This document shows, in pieces, positions 10,635 through 24,454 of a stretch of 64,000 nucleotides of DNA. A model generated the notes under the pieces. That model was not told where the DNA came from. It saw nothing but the letters and a program-made list of their open reading frames with translations, and made no database searches. The translations under genes and the position numbers were made by a program. The DNA comes from Histoplasma ohiense (Eukaryota; Ascomycota; Eurotiomycetes; Onygenales; Ajellomycetaceae): assembly GCA_017607445.1 (NCBI GenBank), contig JAEVHH010000005.1:4159001-4223000 (forward strand), read 5' to 3'. Position 1 is the first letter of the stretch. Every line of letters begins with the position of its first letter.

Positions 10635-13239
10635 ATGATCATAGTAATGATATCTACATCATTCACTCAATCAACTCAGTCAACACAGCTCACTAAGCTA
10701 GTACTCTGTAAGTGGATGACTATTCAGAGCTTCATCAGTGAAGAGAATATCATCTGACAGATGATTCACATCAGATGATGCTCAGCTCACACAGCAGAGT
10801 AGCAGTATAGTCAAATAGTCAAAAAGCAGTCTAGTCTCAGCATGCAGACAACAGATCTGAAACTCTTCAATCTCATCTTATAGATGAACTTTGACAGCAG
10901 CTTATCAAGTGACTTTTCATGCTAGAACATCAACATCAGCAACACAGTTGACACTGCAGAAACAATCAGCAGAAAAATTGTTCTCTACAGATTTTTTGAG
11001 TAAATACAGTCAGAACAGTCTTCTGTCACACAGCAGCTCTACAGCTTGCTTTCAAGCAGAGCTGTGAAGTGATCTATATACAGAAATCTTACACACACTC
11101 TGATATCAAGACTTCTAATCACTCAGCATATGAGTGCTTTGCATTTATAGATCACTGAGATGATACTAATCTGAAGCAGTGAGAGAAGAAGAGGCTCTGA
11201 ATCATGATATACATATACAAAAGTTCAAAGATAAGAACACAGTAATATCAATCTGTGCAAAACAGAGATCTGCTGTGAATCAGTGTCAATGACTACCACA
11301 TTCTCAATGTGTACAGATAGTCTGAGACAGATACAGTCATGAACTATCTGATCAATTTGAGCTCATCAGTCTGCTGTCTAATAGATGAGAATTTCAATGT
11401 ATGATATGATATCTTTGAATCAGAGGCAGTGAATCTGCACTGAGGAGAGAAGCTTGTTCAGTGAATCAGTGAATATGAAATGAACTTTGTAAAAGAGATA
11501 GATATTTCAATTCATGCAGCAGACTATATGATTGATCTCATCTTCTTCAATATAGTCTTTGCTTTCACTTCAGTGCATCAAGATTTATACTGCAGCTCAG
11601 ATCATCAGTCTATGATTACTATACTACTGACAACACTTCAGATATAGCAGAGCAGAGCTCAGATCAAGATCACAGACTTTCAGCTGAAGCTCTTTACAGA
11701 TTTTATCAGAGATCTCATGATGAATATATCTTACTCAGATAGAGTTGAGAATGCAGCACAGCTTGATAATCTGATTCAACACTTCACTCAGAATCTTCTG
11801 ACTGCAGCTCAGATAGTCAGTAAGTCAGTGTAATAAAAACAGACTACAGCTCTCTGATGAACAGCAGACTGCTGAAGAGCACATCAAGAACTCATCACTC
11901 ATCAGACAGAGACTGCAAAGCATCAGTTCAAGAACACAGTGTGCAAGATCAAGTATATATACTGAAAACAGATGATCAATGAAATCAGAGATAACAGAGA
12001 TCTATACTGAGTGATAGTATGATATAAGCTGAAACTCAATCTCAGAGCATCTTTTCTGATGATTGAGAATCAAATCATAGAAGAGACAGCTGTCAAAGCT
12101 GAGATATTTTGATAAGTTATTCTGAAGCAATACAACTCAGCTGATGATCTGAAATACAATTCATTGAATAATGAGCACTGAAGTGGCATGAAAAATCTAC
12201 TCTGAAATCCTCAGATTGAGATGAAGAAGGTAGAGTGCAACATCATTGAAGTACAGAGTATCTCTTCAGATACAGATAAAATCACAGTGCAGCTGCTCAA
12301 GATATACTGACAGTATATATCTTTCTTTGTACAGCAGCTATACAACTGCTGTCTCTGACTCTGTCACTTCTCACAAATCTGAAAGCTGACAGAGATGACA
12401 ATGATATTCAAGATAGATAAAAGAAATAGAAGTTTGATCTACTTCTGAAGACTTATTACTCTTCTTTCAATAATCTTCAAGAGACTGAAATGCATTGTTG
12501 TAAGATGACTGATATACACAGCACTCATTCATGATATAGTCAGTTTGTAGTATGAAGAGATGCTGTTCAGATGATTGACAATGAATCTGATAGCTGCTTT
12601 CACTCATAAGATGAAGACAGTCTTCACACAAAACAAAAAGATATTCATGATTACAATGAATGTACAGAATGTCTTTGATGCTGTGTTGTGCAGACAGCTG
12701 CTTCAGTGAATGACACAACAGAGATGACTGTATAAGCTGCTACAATTCATTGACAGCTTTCTCACTGAATGCAGAGCTCAGATCTGACTGAAGAGAATCA
12801 TCACAGCAGCACATCAGATACAATGTGATACATTACAGAGATTTTCTCTATCATCAATACTGTTTCTTCTGTATCTGACAGAGCTGCTGTAACAGAACTC
12901 AGAATTATACTTTGACTATATAGATGATCTGAATATTTGACAGACTACATACTTACTTGACAGCAATGCTACTCTTCTCAGCCATGATATACAGAGTATT
13001 CTGAAATGAAGAGAGACAAATAAAATGATCTTCACATCAGAGAAATTTGAGATGATTCATCTCATAAGAAAGTAACACAATGAAGCACTGTCAGTGATTG
13101 TATCAGAGAATCTGATCATACACTCTATCACTGTCTCAGCTGAACAGAAGTCAGTACTTCACTGACTGAGTATATACTTTGACAGAAGACTCATCTGAAG
13201 ATTATATATCTCTGCTCAGACAAAGAAGACAAGAGCTGT
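10635..13239 (+). pseudogene. TadB-1 ORF2, 5' half: endonuclease and reverse transcriptase
   Basis: An APE-type endonuclease remnant lies around 10.7-11.65 kb. DENFNV near 11385-11400 corresponds to the GDFN motif, and CSSDHQSMITILL near 11595-11635 to the C-terminal SDH motif. The RT follows near 12.4-13.05 kb: NVQNVFDAVLC corresponds to the palm motif with the first catalytic Asp, and YIDDL near 12918-12932 is the YxDD box. Many TGA and TAG stops. The frame resumes at 22603 after the TadB-2 insertion. The translation is inferred by comparing four copies. Confidence 0.8.
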
Positions 13240-15219
13240 TTGTTTGTTTATTTGTTTGTATTGATTTAACATTCTGAAGAAAACACGGGCAGCGCCCGTG
13301 TTTCAGAAGCCTCTCAAAGGGCATGAAGATATGCTACACTGAAGAGATTTCTATATACACAGAGAGAAAGAAAACAGAATTCAGATGACAACTCTTGAGA
13401 AGACTCAGCTCATTGAAAAGAATTTTACTGAGCTGTATATTCACTTCTGATCCAATATATGATCATTCATGGTGGAGCTATAGTGTGGTTTCCAAGAGAA
13501 ATCACTGCTGCCATGTCTGAAAGGCTTTACAGTGAATGGAGAGAGATAACTCTCTCAGTTGATTCAAGAACTGTCTGTGCTTCTAACAGCAGAGAAAGAA
13601 TAAATAAGATAGACAAAAAAAAAGAAAAAAAGTGAGTGTTCTGAAAAGAAAAATAAAGAGAAGAATGAAGAAAAGACTGTGTCTTCTGTGACATCTTGCA
13701 ATCATGTGACTCAGCACAAACCTGGGGAAAGAGAGAGAAGAGAGCACTGAAGAAGATTGTGAGAAGAAAGAAGTGAAGAGAGATAGAGAGAGCAGTGAGA
13801 AGAGAGAAGAAGAGTGCATGTCTGCAGCTGAAAGTATATCAACTGAGTCAGCATACAGACTGTACTGATTATACCACAGCTAGTTGAAACAGATGAGCTC
13901 ATCATGCTGATTTAATCATTTGCACCAGTTGAACTGATTGAACTGATTGAATTGATTGTATCAATTGTACCATTTGTACTGATTGAACTGGTTGAATCAA
14001 TTGTATCATTTGTATCAATTGAATCAATTGAGCTGATTGTACTGATTGAATCAATTGTATTGTTTGTATCAATTGCATCAGTTGAATCTATTGTACTGAT
14101 CAAATCAGTTGTATCAGATGTTGTACTATCTGTATCATCTGTATAGACTTGGAACTGCTGTGGGGGGCTGTCAGATGATGTGTGCCCAAACAGCTGTGTT
14201 ATCTCATACAGTATTATATGTAGAACTGCATGCAGCCAAGCAGTTCTACAAAGTCTATAGAAATCAGAAACTCTAGATAGACAACAGCTGTCATCTGATT
14301 GTGTGACTGTGCTACTGATCTCTTAAGTCAGTGAGAGAAGTGTCTCTGTAAGTATCAACAGAGCATCAAATGTTCTGAGCTTTTGTTGTGTTCACAGACA
14401 CAGACAAGCCTCACATTTGCATGCTGAAAGCATCTGTGGTATCAGAAGAAGTTCTCATGAGAGAAGTAGAGTGCAAGTCAGCAGTGAAAAGCATGCTGTA
14501 GTATACTGAGCTCTGAAGAGATTTTTACTTGATATTTCACAGTCAGTCTGCTGAATCTTCAGCTCTGATATCAGTCAGAGAGCTTTTCACAGACTCTGTT
14601 TCATCACTCTTACTCTGTCTCTTAACTGAGCTGCTTGATCACTGTGCAGACCCCACTGACTGTGAGCATGATCTCAAGTTTATAGACTGAAACTGCAGTA
14701 GATGAGACTGTCTGTTTAGTCAGATAGTCTGCTTTCTCATTGTCCTCTATTTCTATATACTCAGAGACTCATTTCAGACTCATATTATGTTGTCTGAGGA
14801 GCTCATGACAGCAGCTGTAGACTCAGTTCAAGAAGACTGCTGCACTGTCTCATATGCTTCAGATGACTGAGATATTGTCAAGACAGAGTCAGATTCAAAA
14901 GCTGATGTCATCATCTGTGACACAGAGTAGAAGCTTCACCACACACTCTAATACACAGCAGACATCAACTGCCTCAGTATCAAAGATATGTGACATAGAG
15001 CTCAGTGCAGCTGAGAAACTGATCAGCTCTCTGTTTCTCTGATAGACTATAAAGTTATAGCTCATTCATCTGCTGTTGTCAAGGATTTATTCTGATTCAT
15101 CTGAGAAAATATATAGATCTGTTGAAGATTGACTTCTTCATCATTTCTTGAATATTTGAACAGTATTCTTTTTATCTACATCTTCTGTGAGATCTGTTCT
15201 GCATCTCTCTGAGTAGTGT
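13240..15219 (-). pseudogene. TadB-2 ORF2 C-terminal part (RNase H) and 3' UTR
   Basis: Reading leftward from 15219 are the RNase H remnant (about 15040-14680, with CLDN and GNEKAD-type motifs decayed) and a CCHC-like C-terminal segment near 14400. The simple-sequence array (13913-14138) and about 670 bp of 3' UTR ending in (CAAA)n follow. CACGGGCAGCGCCCGTG near 13284-13300 is a perfect palindrome just inside the tail. Many stops. Confidence 0.7.
13913..14138 (-). repeat. TadB-2 simple-sequence array (ATTGAT/ATTGTA-type)
   Basis: A degenerate 6-15 bp repeat (TTGAACTGATTGAA, ATTGTATCA and similar). In sense it would read Ser/Thr/Ile/Asp/Asn repeats. Equivalent arrays are in the other TadB copies. 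Confidence 0.8.
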
Positions 15220-17893
15220 TTGTTTGTTTGTTTGTATTGATTTAATGTCCCGGAGAAAACATGGGCAGTGTCTGTGTTTCAGAAGCCTTCCAAAGGGTAT
15301 GAAGATGTGCTATACTGAAGAGATTTCTATATACACAGAGAGAAAGAAAACAGAATTCAGATGACAACTCTTGAGAAGACTCAGCTCATTGAAAAGGATT
15401 TTACTGAGCTGTACATCCACTTCTGACTCAATGTATGACTATTCATGGTGGAGCTATAGTGTGATTTTCAAGGGAAACTGCTGCTGCTGTGTCTGAAAGG
15501 CTTTACAGTGAATGAAGAGAGATAACTCTCTCAGTTGATTTAAGAACTGTTCATACTTCTAACAGCAGAGAAAGAACAGATAAGATAGACAAAAGAAAAA
15601 AGAAAAAATAAGTGTTCTGAAAAGAAAAATAAAGAGAAGAGTGAAGAAAAGACTGTGCTCTCTGTGATATCTTGCAGTCACATAATCCAGCACAAATCTG
15701 AGGGGAGAGAGAGGAGAGAGCACTGAAGAAGATTGTGAGAGGAAAGAAGTGAAGAGAGACAGAGAGAGCAGTGAGAAGAGAGAAGAAGAGTGCATGTCTG
15801 CAGTCAGAAGCATGTCAACTGAATCAGCATACAGACTGTACTGATTACACCACAGCTAGTTGAAACAGATGAGCTTATCATACTGATTTAACCATTTGCA
15901 TCAGTTGAACTGATTGAACTGATTGAACTGATTGTATCAATTGTACTGTTTGTACTGATTGAACTGATTGTACTGATTGAACTGGTTGAACTAATTGTAT
16001 CATTTGTACCGATTGAATCGATCAAGCTGATTGTATCAATTGAATTGATTGTATTATTTGTACTGATTGTATCAGTTGAATCTATTGTACTGATTGAATC
16101 AGTTGTACTGAATGTTGTGCTATCTGTACTGTCTGTATAGACTTGGAACTGCTGTGAGGGGCTGTCAGATGATGTGTGCTCAAACAGCTGTGTTATCTCA
16201 TACAGCACTGTGTGTAGAACTGTGTGCAGCCAAGCAGTTCTACAAAGTCTGTAGAGGTCAGAGACTCTAGATAGACAACAGCTGTCATCTGATTGTGTGG
16301 CTGTGCTGCTGATCTCTTGAGTCAGTGAGAGAAGTGTCTCTGTAAATGTCAACAGAGTATTAAATGTTTTGAGCTTTTGTTGTATCCACAGACACAGATG
16401 AGTCTCACATCTGTATGCTGAAAATATCTGTGATATCAGAAGAAGTTCTCATGAGAGAAGTGGAGTACAAGTCAGTGATAAAGAGCATGTCATGATATAC
16501 TGAGCTCTGAAGAGATCTTTATTTGATATTTCACAGTCAGTCTGCTGAATCTTCAGCTCTGATATTAGTCAGAGAGCTTTTCACAGACTCTGCTTCATCA
16601 CTCTCACTCTGTCTCTTGACTGAGCTGCTTGATCACTGTGCAGATCTCACTAACTGTGGGTATGATCTCAAGTCTATAGACTGAAGCTGCAGTAGATGAG
16701 ACTGCTCACTTAGTCAGATAATCTGCTTTCTCATTGTTCTCTATTTTCATATACTCAGAGGCTCATTTCAGACTCATATTATGTTGTCTGAGGAGCTCAT
16801 GACAGTGACTGTAGACTCAGTTCAAGAAGACTACTGCACTGCTCTGTATGTCTCAGATGACTAAGATGTTGTCAAAGCAGAGTCAGATTCAAAAGCTGAT
16901 GCTGTCATCTATAACACAGAGTAGAAGCTTCACCACACACTCTAATACACAGCAGACATCAACTGTCTCAGTGTTGAAAATATGTGATATAGAGCTCAGT
17001 GCAGCTGAGAAGCTGATCAGCTCTCTGTTTCTCTGATAAACTATAAAGTCATAGCTCATCTATCTGCTGTTGTCAAAGATCTGTTCTGATTCATCTGAGA
17101 AAATATATAGATCTGTTGAAGATTGACTTTCTCATCATTTCTTGAATATCTGAGCAGCACTCTTTTTATCTACATTCTTTGTAGAGTCTGTTCTGCATCT
17201 CTCTGAATAGTGTGGGATGACAAGTGTGAGTCTATTGACTGCAGACAGCAGTGCTTTCAACCTCTGAATTTTGATCTTCAGATGCTGCCAGATTTCAGCT
17301 CTTCTTTCATATGTGATCATTGAAGAAGCTATTTGTGAAGTCAGTGAGTGTCTCTCATTCATCATCTGAAGCCTTGTTGTGAAACATATTTTGATCTTCT
17401 TCAGAGCTATCATTGCTGATGAGAGCTCAGCATTCTGATATAGAATTGTGATGAATGTTGTACAGAAAACTGAAAGAACTTCTCTGACTGCCATGATAAG
17501 CATTTTCTCAACTGTCTTCATATATTATCTTAGACAGAAGCTGATCTCCCCACTTCTGTCTGTGTATCTTGCTGACTGTATGCAACTGCTGTATCAGATC
17601 TCTGTGTTATAGAGCAGTGAGAGAATCATGCAGATAGTGACTGCCTTCTGCAGAGCATCTGCTGAGAGCTCATCTCTGATCTTCTCTAGACTTTGAATGT
17701 GCTGAGCCACAGCTCTTGTCTTCTTTGCCTGAGCAGAGATGTGTGGTCTTCAGATGAGTCTTCTGTCAAAGTGTACATTCAGTCAATGAAATGCTGACTT
17801 CTGTTCAGCTGAGGCAGTGACAGAGTGTATGATCAGATTCTCTGACACAATCACTGATGATGCTTCATTGTATCGCTTTCTTGTGAGATGAAT
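15220..17893 (-). mobile_element. TadB-3, 5'-truncated reverse LINE inside TadB-2
   Basis: It has an 18-bp TSD, CATCTCTCTGAGTAGTGT, at 15202-15219 and 17894-17911. The tail is at 15220. It is truncated just downstream of the RT YxDD region. Content, minus strand: RT thumb/connection (an unbroken 128-codon stretch 17521-17135 with MKTVEKMLIMAVREVL and MIALKKIKICFTTRLQ, matching the segment between RT and RNase H in Tad elements), RNase H near 17030-16660, C-terminal Cys/His segment near 16420, array 15896-16127, and 3' UTR. It is broken by TGA and TAG stops. Confidence 0.88.
15896..16127 (-). repeat. TadB-3 simple-sequence array
   Basis: Same degenerate TTGAACTGATTGTA-type repeat as in the other TadB copies, about 230 bp. 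On the sense strand one frame stays open through it (residues S, T, I, D, N only) to a TAA at 15888 that all four copies share. Confidence 0.8.
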
Positions 17894-17911
17894 CATCTCT
17901 CTGAGTAGTGT

Positions 17912-20900
17912 GGGATGGTAAATGTGAGTCTATTAACTGCAGACAGCAGCATTCTCAATCTCTGAATCTTGATCTTCAGATGCTGTCAGATTCCAGCTCC
18001 TCTTTCATGTGTAATCATTGAGAGAGCTATTTATGAAGTCAGTGGATATCTCTCATTCATCATCTGAAGCCTTGTTGTGAAACACATTTTGACCTTCTTC
18101 AGAGCTATCATTGCTGATGAGAGCTCAGCATCTCAGTATAGAGTTGCAATGAATGTTGTATGGAAAACTGAAAGAACTTTTCTGACTGTCATGATAAGCA
18201 TCTTCTCAACTGTTTTCATATGTTATCTCAGACAGAAGCTGATCTCCCCACTTCTGTCTGTGTGTCTTGCTGACTATATGCAACTGCTGTATCAGATCTC
18301 TGTGTTATAGAGCAGTGAGAGAATTATACAGATAGTAACTGTCTTCTGCAGAGCATCTGCTGAGAGCTCATCTCTGATCTTCTCTAGATTTTGAATGTGC
18401 TGAGCCACAGTCCTTGTCTTCTTTGCTCAGACAGAGATATATGATCTTCAGATGAGTCTTCTGTCAAAATGTACACTCAGTCAGCAGAGTGCTGACTTCT
18501 GTTCAGCTGAGACAGTGACAGAGTGTATGATCAGATTCTCTGACACAATTACTGACAGTGCTTTATTGTGTCACTTTCTTGTGAGATGAATCATCTCAAG
18601 TTTCTCTGATGTGAAGATCATCTTGTTTGTCTTCTCTCATTTCAGAATACTCTGTATATCATAGCTGAGAAGAGTAGCATTGCTGTCAAGTGAGTGTGTA
18701 GCCTGTCAAGTATTCAGATCATCTGCATAGTCAAAGCACAATTTCAGATTCTGCCACAGCAGCTCTGTCAGATACAGAAGAAACAGTATTGATGATAGAG
18801 AAGATCTCTGTAACATATCATATTGCATCTGATGTGCTGCTGTAATGATTCTCTTCAGCTGAATCTGAGCTCTGTGTTTGATGAGAAAGCTGTCAATGAG
18901 TTGTAGCAGTTTGTATGATCATCTCTGTTGTATCATCTGCTGAAGCAGTCATCTGCACAGCACAGTATCAAAGACACTCTGCACATTCATTGTGATTATA
19001 GATATTTTCTTGTTTTGTGCAAAGACTGTCTTCATCTCATGAGTGAAAGCAGCTATCAGATTCATTGCTGATTGTCTGAGCAGCATCTCTTCATGCTGTG
19101 AGCTGACTATATTATGAATGAGTGCTGTGTACATCAGTTGTCTTGCAACAATGTGTTTCAGCTTCTTGAAGATTACTGAGAGAAGAGCAATGAGTCTTCA
19201 GAAGTGAATCAAGTTTCTGTCTTTCTTATCTATCTTGAATATCATTGTCATCTCTGTCAGCTTTCAGATTTGTGGGAAGTGGCAGAGCTGAAGGCAGCAG
19301 TTGTATAGCTGCTATACAAAAAGAGATATATACTGTCAGCATGTCTTGAGCAGCTGTACTGTGATTTCATTCATGTCTGAAGAGATACTCTGTACTTCAA
19401 TGATGTTGTCCTCTACCTCCTCCATCTCAACTCAGAGATTTCAGAGCAGATTTTTCATGTCACTTCAGTGCTCATCATTCAATGAGCTGTATTTCAGATC
19501 ATTGACTGAGTTGTATCACTTCAGAATAACTTACTGAAGTGTCTCAGCTTTGACAGCTGTCTCTTCTATAATCTGATCTTCAATCATCAAAGAGAGTGCT
19601 CTGAGATTGAGTTTCAGCTCATGTCATGCTATCATTTAGTACAGATTTCTATCATCTCTGATCTCATTGATTATCTGTCTTCAGTATACACATTTGATCT
19701 TGCATACTGTGTTCTTGAACTGATGCTTTGCAGTCTCTGTCTGATAAGTGATGAGCTCTTGATGCACTCTTCAGCAGTCTGCTGTTCATCAGAAAGCTAT
19801 AGTCTGTCTTTGTTGCACTGACTTACTGACTATCTGAGCTGCAGTCAGAAGATTCTGAATGAAGTGTCAGATCAGATTATCAAGCTGTGCTGCATTCTCA
19901 ACTTTATCTGAGCAAAATATATTCATCATGAGATCTCTGACAAGATCTGCAAAGAGCTTCAGCTGAGAGTCTGTGATTTTGATCTGAGCTCTGCTCTGCT
20001 GTGTCTGAGGCATTGTCAGCAGTATAGTAATTATAGACTGATGATCTGAGCTGCAGTGTAAATCTTGATGCACTGAAGTGGAAGCAAAGATCACATTGAA
20101 GAAGATGAAATCAATCACATGATCTACTGTATAAGTTGAAATGTCTATCTCTTTCACAAAGTTCATTCTGTGTTCACTGATCCACTGAATAAGCTTTCCT
20201 TCTCAGTGCAGATTTGCTGTCTCTGATTCAAAGATATCATATTGTACATTGAAATCTCCATCTACTAGACAGCAGACTGATAAGCTTAAATTGATCAGAT
20301 AGTTCATGACTGTATCTGTCTCAGACTGTCTGTACACATTGAGAATGTGGCAGTCATTGACACTGATTCACAGCAGATTTCTGTTTTGCATAGATTGATG
20401 TTGCTGTGCTTTTATCTTTGAACTCTTGTGTATGTATATCATGATCTGAGGCCTCTCCTCCTCTTGCTGCTCCAGGTTAGTGTCATCCCAGTGGTCAATG
20501 GATACAAAGCACTCATATACTGAGTGATTAGAAGTCTTGATATCAGAGTGTGTGTAAGGCTTCTGTATACAGATCACTTCACAGCTCTGCTTGAAAGCAA
20601 GCTATAGAGCTGCTGTGTGACAGAGAGCTGCTCTAGTTGTATTTGCTCAAAAGATCTGCAGAGAGTGATTTTTCTGCTGATTGTTTCTGCAGCATCAGCT
20701 GTGTTGCTGATGTTGATATTCTAGCATGAGAAGTCACTTGATGAGTTGCTGTTAAAATTCATCTGCAGAATGAGATTGAAGAGTTTCAGATCTGTTGTCT
20801 GTATACTGAGACTAGACTGCTCTTTGACTGCTTGATTATACTGTCACTCTGCTGTGCAGACTGAGTGTCATCTGATGTGAATCATCTATCAGATGATGTT

Positions 20901-21011
20901 CTCTTCACTGATGAAGCTCTGAATAGTCATCTGCTTGCAGGGTGCTAGCTTGATGAACTGTGTTGACTGAGTTGATTGAATGAATGATGTAGATATCATC
21001 ACTGTGATCAT
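17912..21011 (-). pseudogene. TadB-2 ORF2 N-terminal part: endonuclease and RT
   Basis: It starts at ATG 21011, 28 nt after the ORF1 stop, as in TadB-1. The endonuclease lies around 20.9-19.9 kb, including MNFVKEIDISTYTVDHVIDF and CSSDHQSIITILL (20166-20035). RT follows with VQSVFDTVLCR near 18990-18950 and a decayed YxDD near 18735. The thumb region near 18310-17915 is interrupted by TadB-3. Many stops. Collinear with TadB-1 10635-13239, and this copy helps decode that one. Confidence 0.8.
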
Positions 21012-21038
21012 TGATACTGACTATGCTGACAGTGATTG

Positions 21039-22448
21039 TCACTTCTGAGCATCTCTGTGGCATCTATTGTCAAGATGATGGACAGCTGCTAGCTTCTTTT
21101 GAATTAGACATCTGAGAATGTCATTCACACATCTGAGTGTGACAGAGCAGTACTGATACTCAGCTGGATAGAATTGACAGCAGTTGACACACTGTGATGC
21201 TCTCTTACACTTCATATCTATTGATCTCTTGTACTGATTTGTGAGCTTGCTGCAGTTGGAGCATCTCATCAGTTGCACATACTTTGATGAATGACAGTAT
21301 CTCTGACATTCTGAGTCATGTCTCACTGTCAGTGGTCTTTTCTCAATGAGTCTGGCCCTCTCACTGACATTGAAGAGTGAGAAGTCTTTCACTGAGATGA
21401 GAAAGAAGACAATTCATGTAATCTTCTCTGTCTTGAGATTCACTTCATATCACAAAAATCAACAGCTCACTGATTTTATCTTTGTCTGAATCAGAATCTC
21501 TCTCTCAATCATCTTGTCTGTGGGGATTCTTGTCTCTTTTCAGTTCTGAACAAATTTCAGAACTTCTGAAACAGCATAATTGTATCACTACTCTGATAGC
21601 TGAATCTCTGTGATGTCAAGAACTTTACAGAGAGTAGCTACTGTCTTCTCAATGATCAGAACATTGTGTATGTCTCTATTGCTTGATGTGATTGCTCAAT
21701 CTGTTCTGATGAGCTTCATCTTCAGCATATTAGCCATGTTCTCCATTCTCTGAATGTTTGCAACAATCATCTGTCACACAGCATATGACTGCAGCTGGAT
21801 GACTCATTTCTCTGACTGAAGAATGATGAAAACTCATGAATTCTTCTACTGTTTTGTATTCTCTGTGAAGCTTCTTGACTGACTGATGTTCTTGAGCTGC
21901 AGATCAGCTTCACTAGCTCTGTCAGCTGAGAAAGCTGCAGTTTTGACAGAGATAGCTTCAGAGAAAACAGAATTTTTTCTCTTCTGCACAATGCCCACTC
22001 AGATAGTCAGCTCTCTCACAGTTGTTTTCACTGAATTTGACTGTGAATGAGTGTTCAGAGCAGCACTCTCTCTCAGAATTGATGCTATACTCAGATCTGC
22101 TGTCACATATACAATGAATCTTTCACAGAAGACTCAGACAAAGTTCTGACTGGCTGACTGCTTCTTCTTCTCAATTCAGCTGTTCAGAATCTTTGTCAAT
22201 CTGATGAGAGTCTTCTGCTGCAGATTCTATTGCTATTGAATCTTCTCAAACTGCTTCTATAGCTGAGAGATGACTGTGAAGATACTGTCACTGACTTTTT
22301 TGAGAACTGAAGAAGACATTGTAACAGTCTTTCTCTGTCTCTTGTCAGTCTTTTCAGTAACAAAATTGACTGATGACTCTGATTTCAGTGATCTGATGTA
22401 GGCTGTGTCAATGTCCTTGGGTGGATGGAAGAGTGTTGAGGACTCCAT
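21039..22448 (-). pseudogene. TadB-2 ORF1, gag-like
   Basis: 1410 bp from ATG 22448 to the stop at 21039, the same length as in TadB-1 and TadB-4. The best-preserved stretch is the C-terminal 117 codons (21392-21039) with Cys pairs CSNC, CVNCC and C-X6-C, the decayed nucleic-acid-binding knuckles. The N-terminus reads MESSTLFHPPKDIDTAYIR. It is broken by stops in the middle. Confidence 0.8.
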
Positions 22449-22602
22449 GACCACTCAATCTGTGCAGTACACACACATAGAGTAATCGCAGAGGGTGTGC
22501 AATGATGTTGAATGAGTTGAAGGGTTAAAATTATATGAAAAACAGTTAGAAAATAGAGAAATTCAAATGTACCTCTATATTCATGAGTAGTTGTAAGGAT
22601 GA

Positions 22603-24454
22603 GAATAAGAGCTGTGACTCAGCACATCTGAAATCTAGAGAAAATCAGAAATGAGTTTTCAGCAAATGCTCTGCAGAAGACAGTCACTATCTGCATGATT
22701 CTCTCACTGCTCTATGACACAGAGATCTGATATGACAGCTGCACACAGTCAGCAAAGCACACAGACAGAAGTGAGAAGATCAGCTCTTATCTGAGATGAC
22801 ATATGAAGACAATTGAGAAGATACTTATCATAGCAGTCAGAGAAGTTCTTTCAGTTTTTCATACAACATTCATCACAACTCTATACTGAGATGCTGAGCT
22901 CTCATCAACAATAATAGCTCTGGAGAAGGCCAAAATGTGTTTTGTGACAAGACTTCAGATGATGAATAAGAGACATCCACTGACTTCATGAATAACTTCT
23001 TCAATGATCACACATGGAAGAGAGGCTGGAATCTGACAGCACTCAAAAATCAAGATTCAGAGATTGAGAGTGCTGCTGTCTGCAGTCAATAGATTCACAC
23101 TTGTTATTTCATACTATTCAGAAAGATGTGAGATAGATTTCACAGAGAGTGTAGATAAAAAGAGTGCTGTTCAAATATTCAAGAAATAATAAAGAAGTCA
23201 ATCTTCAACAGATCTATATATTTTCTCAGATGAATCAGAACAGATTCTTGACAACAGCAGATGAATTAACTATAACTTTATAGTCTATCAGAGAAACAAA
23301 CAGCTGATCAACTTCTCAGCTGCACTGAGCTCTATATCACATATCTTCAACACTGAAACAGTTGATGTCTACTGTGTATTAGAGTATATGATGAAGCTTC
23401 TACTCTGTGTCACAGATGACAGCATCAATTTTTGAATCTGACTCTGTCTTGATAATACCTCAGTCATCTGAAATATATAAGACAGTGCAGTGATCTTCTT
23501 GAACTGAGTCTACAGCTGCTGTTATGAGCTTCTCAGACAATATAATATAAATCTGAAATGAGTTTCTGAATATATGAAAATAGAGAGTAATGAGAAAGCA
23601 GATTGTCTGACTAAGTGAGTGATCTCATCTACTGCAGCTTCAGTCTATAAACTTGAGATCATACTCACAGTCAGTGAGATCTGCACAGTGATCAAGCAGT
23701 TCAGTCAAAAGACAGAGTGAGAGTGATGAAGCAGAGTTTGTGAAAAGCTCTCTGACTGATATCAGAGCTGAAAATTCAGTAGACTGACTGTGGAATATCA
23801 AGTAAAGACTTCTTTGAAGCTTATTATATCACAGTATATTCTTCATCACTGACTTGCACTTCATTTCTCTCATGAAGACTTTTTCTGATACCACAGATGC
23901 TTTCAGCATGCAGATGTGAGACTCATCTATATCTGTGAATATAATAAGAGCTCAGAACATTTGATGCTCTGTTGATACTTACAGAAACACTTCTCTTACT
24001 GACTCAAAAAATCAGCAGTATGATCATACAACTGAGTGACAGCTGTTGTCTATCTAGAGTCTCTGATCTCTACAGACTTTGTAGAACTGCTTGACTGCAC
24101 ACAGTTCTATATATAATACTGCACAAGATAACACAGCTGTTTGAGCACACATTATCTGACAGACCTCCACAGCAGTTTCAAGTCTATACAGACAGTACAG
24201 ATAGCACAACATTCAGTACAACTGATTCAATCAGTACAATAGATTCAACTGATGCAATCAGTACAAATGATACAATTGATTCAATCAATACAATTGACTT
24301 GATTGATTCAATTGGTACAAACAGTACAATTGATTCAACCGGTTCAATCAATACAATCAGTTCAACCAGTTCAATCAGTACAAACAGTACAATTGATACA
24401 ATTGATACAATCAGTTCAATCAGTTCAATTGATTCAACTGATGTAAATGGTTAA
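22603..24454 (+). pseudogene. TadB-1 ORF2, 3' half: RNase H and C-terminal domain
   Basis: Continues the frame cut at 13239. The thumb/connection runs around 22.8-23.15 kb. RNase H around 23.25-23.65 kb has DTETVDVYCVLEYMMKLL, CLDNTSVI and IESNEKADCLTK, matching the E, D and H/D boxes of LINE RNase H. A Cys/His motif near 23930-23980 (ICEYNKSSEHLMLC) resembles the usual Tad C-terminal CCHC. The array (24185-24454) may be translated or be 3' UTR; stops hinder the choice. Not functional. Confidence 0.72.
24185..24454 (+). repeat. TadB-1 simple-sequence array
   Basis: About 270 bp of GATTCAATCAGTACAAT-type degenerate repeats ending at TAA 24452. It is the sense-strand version of the arrays at 13913, 15896 and 26396. 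Confidence 0.8.

Larger units (their letters stand above)
13240..22602 (-). mobile_element. TadB-2, full-length reverse LINE inside TadB-1
   Basis: The 3' tail is at 13240 (TTTG)n and the 5' end near 22602 (CATGAGTAGTTGTAAG on the plus strand). It is inverted relative to its host copy, so the two form long inverted repeats. It is split by TadB-3 at 15219/17894. Confidence 0.88.

Noticed and set aside
13240..13280. Telomere-like repeat (TTTG)n
   Set aside because: It is the reverse complement of the TadB 3' tail and occurs only at LINE ends next to TSDs.
13911..14146. CRISPR-like array
   Set aside because: Units are degenerate 6-15 bp simple sequence without uniform spacers, and this is a eukaryotic transposon.
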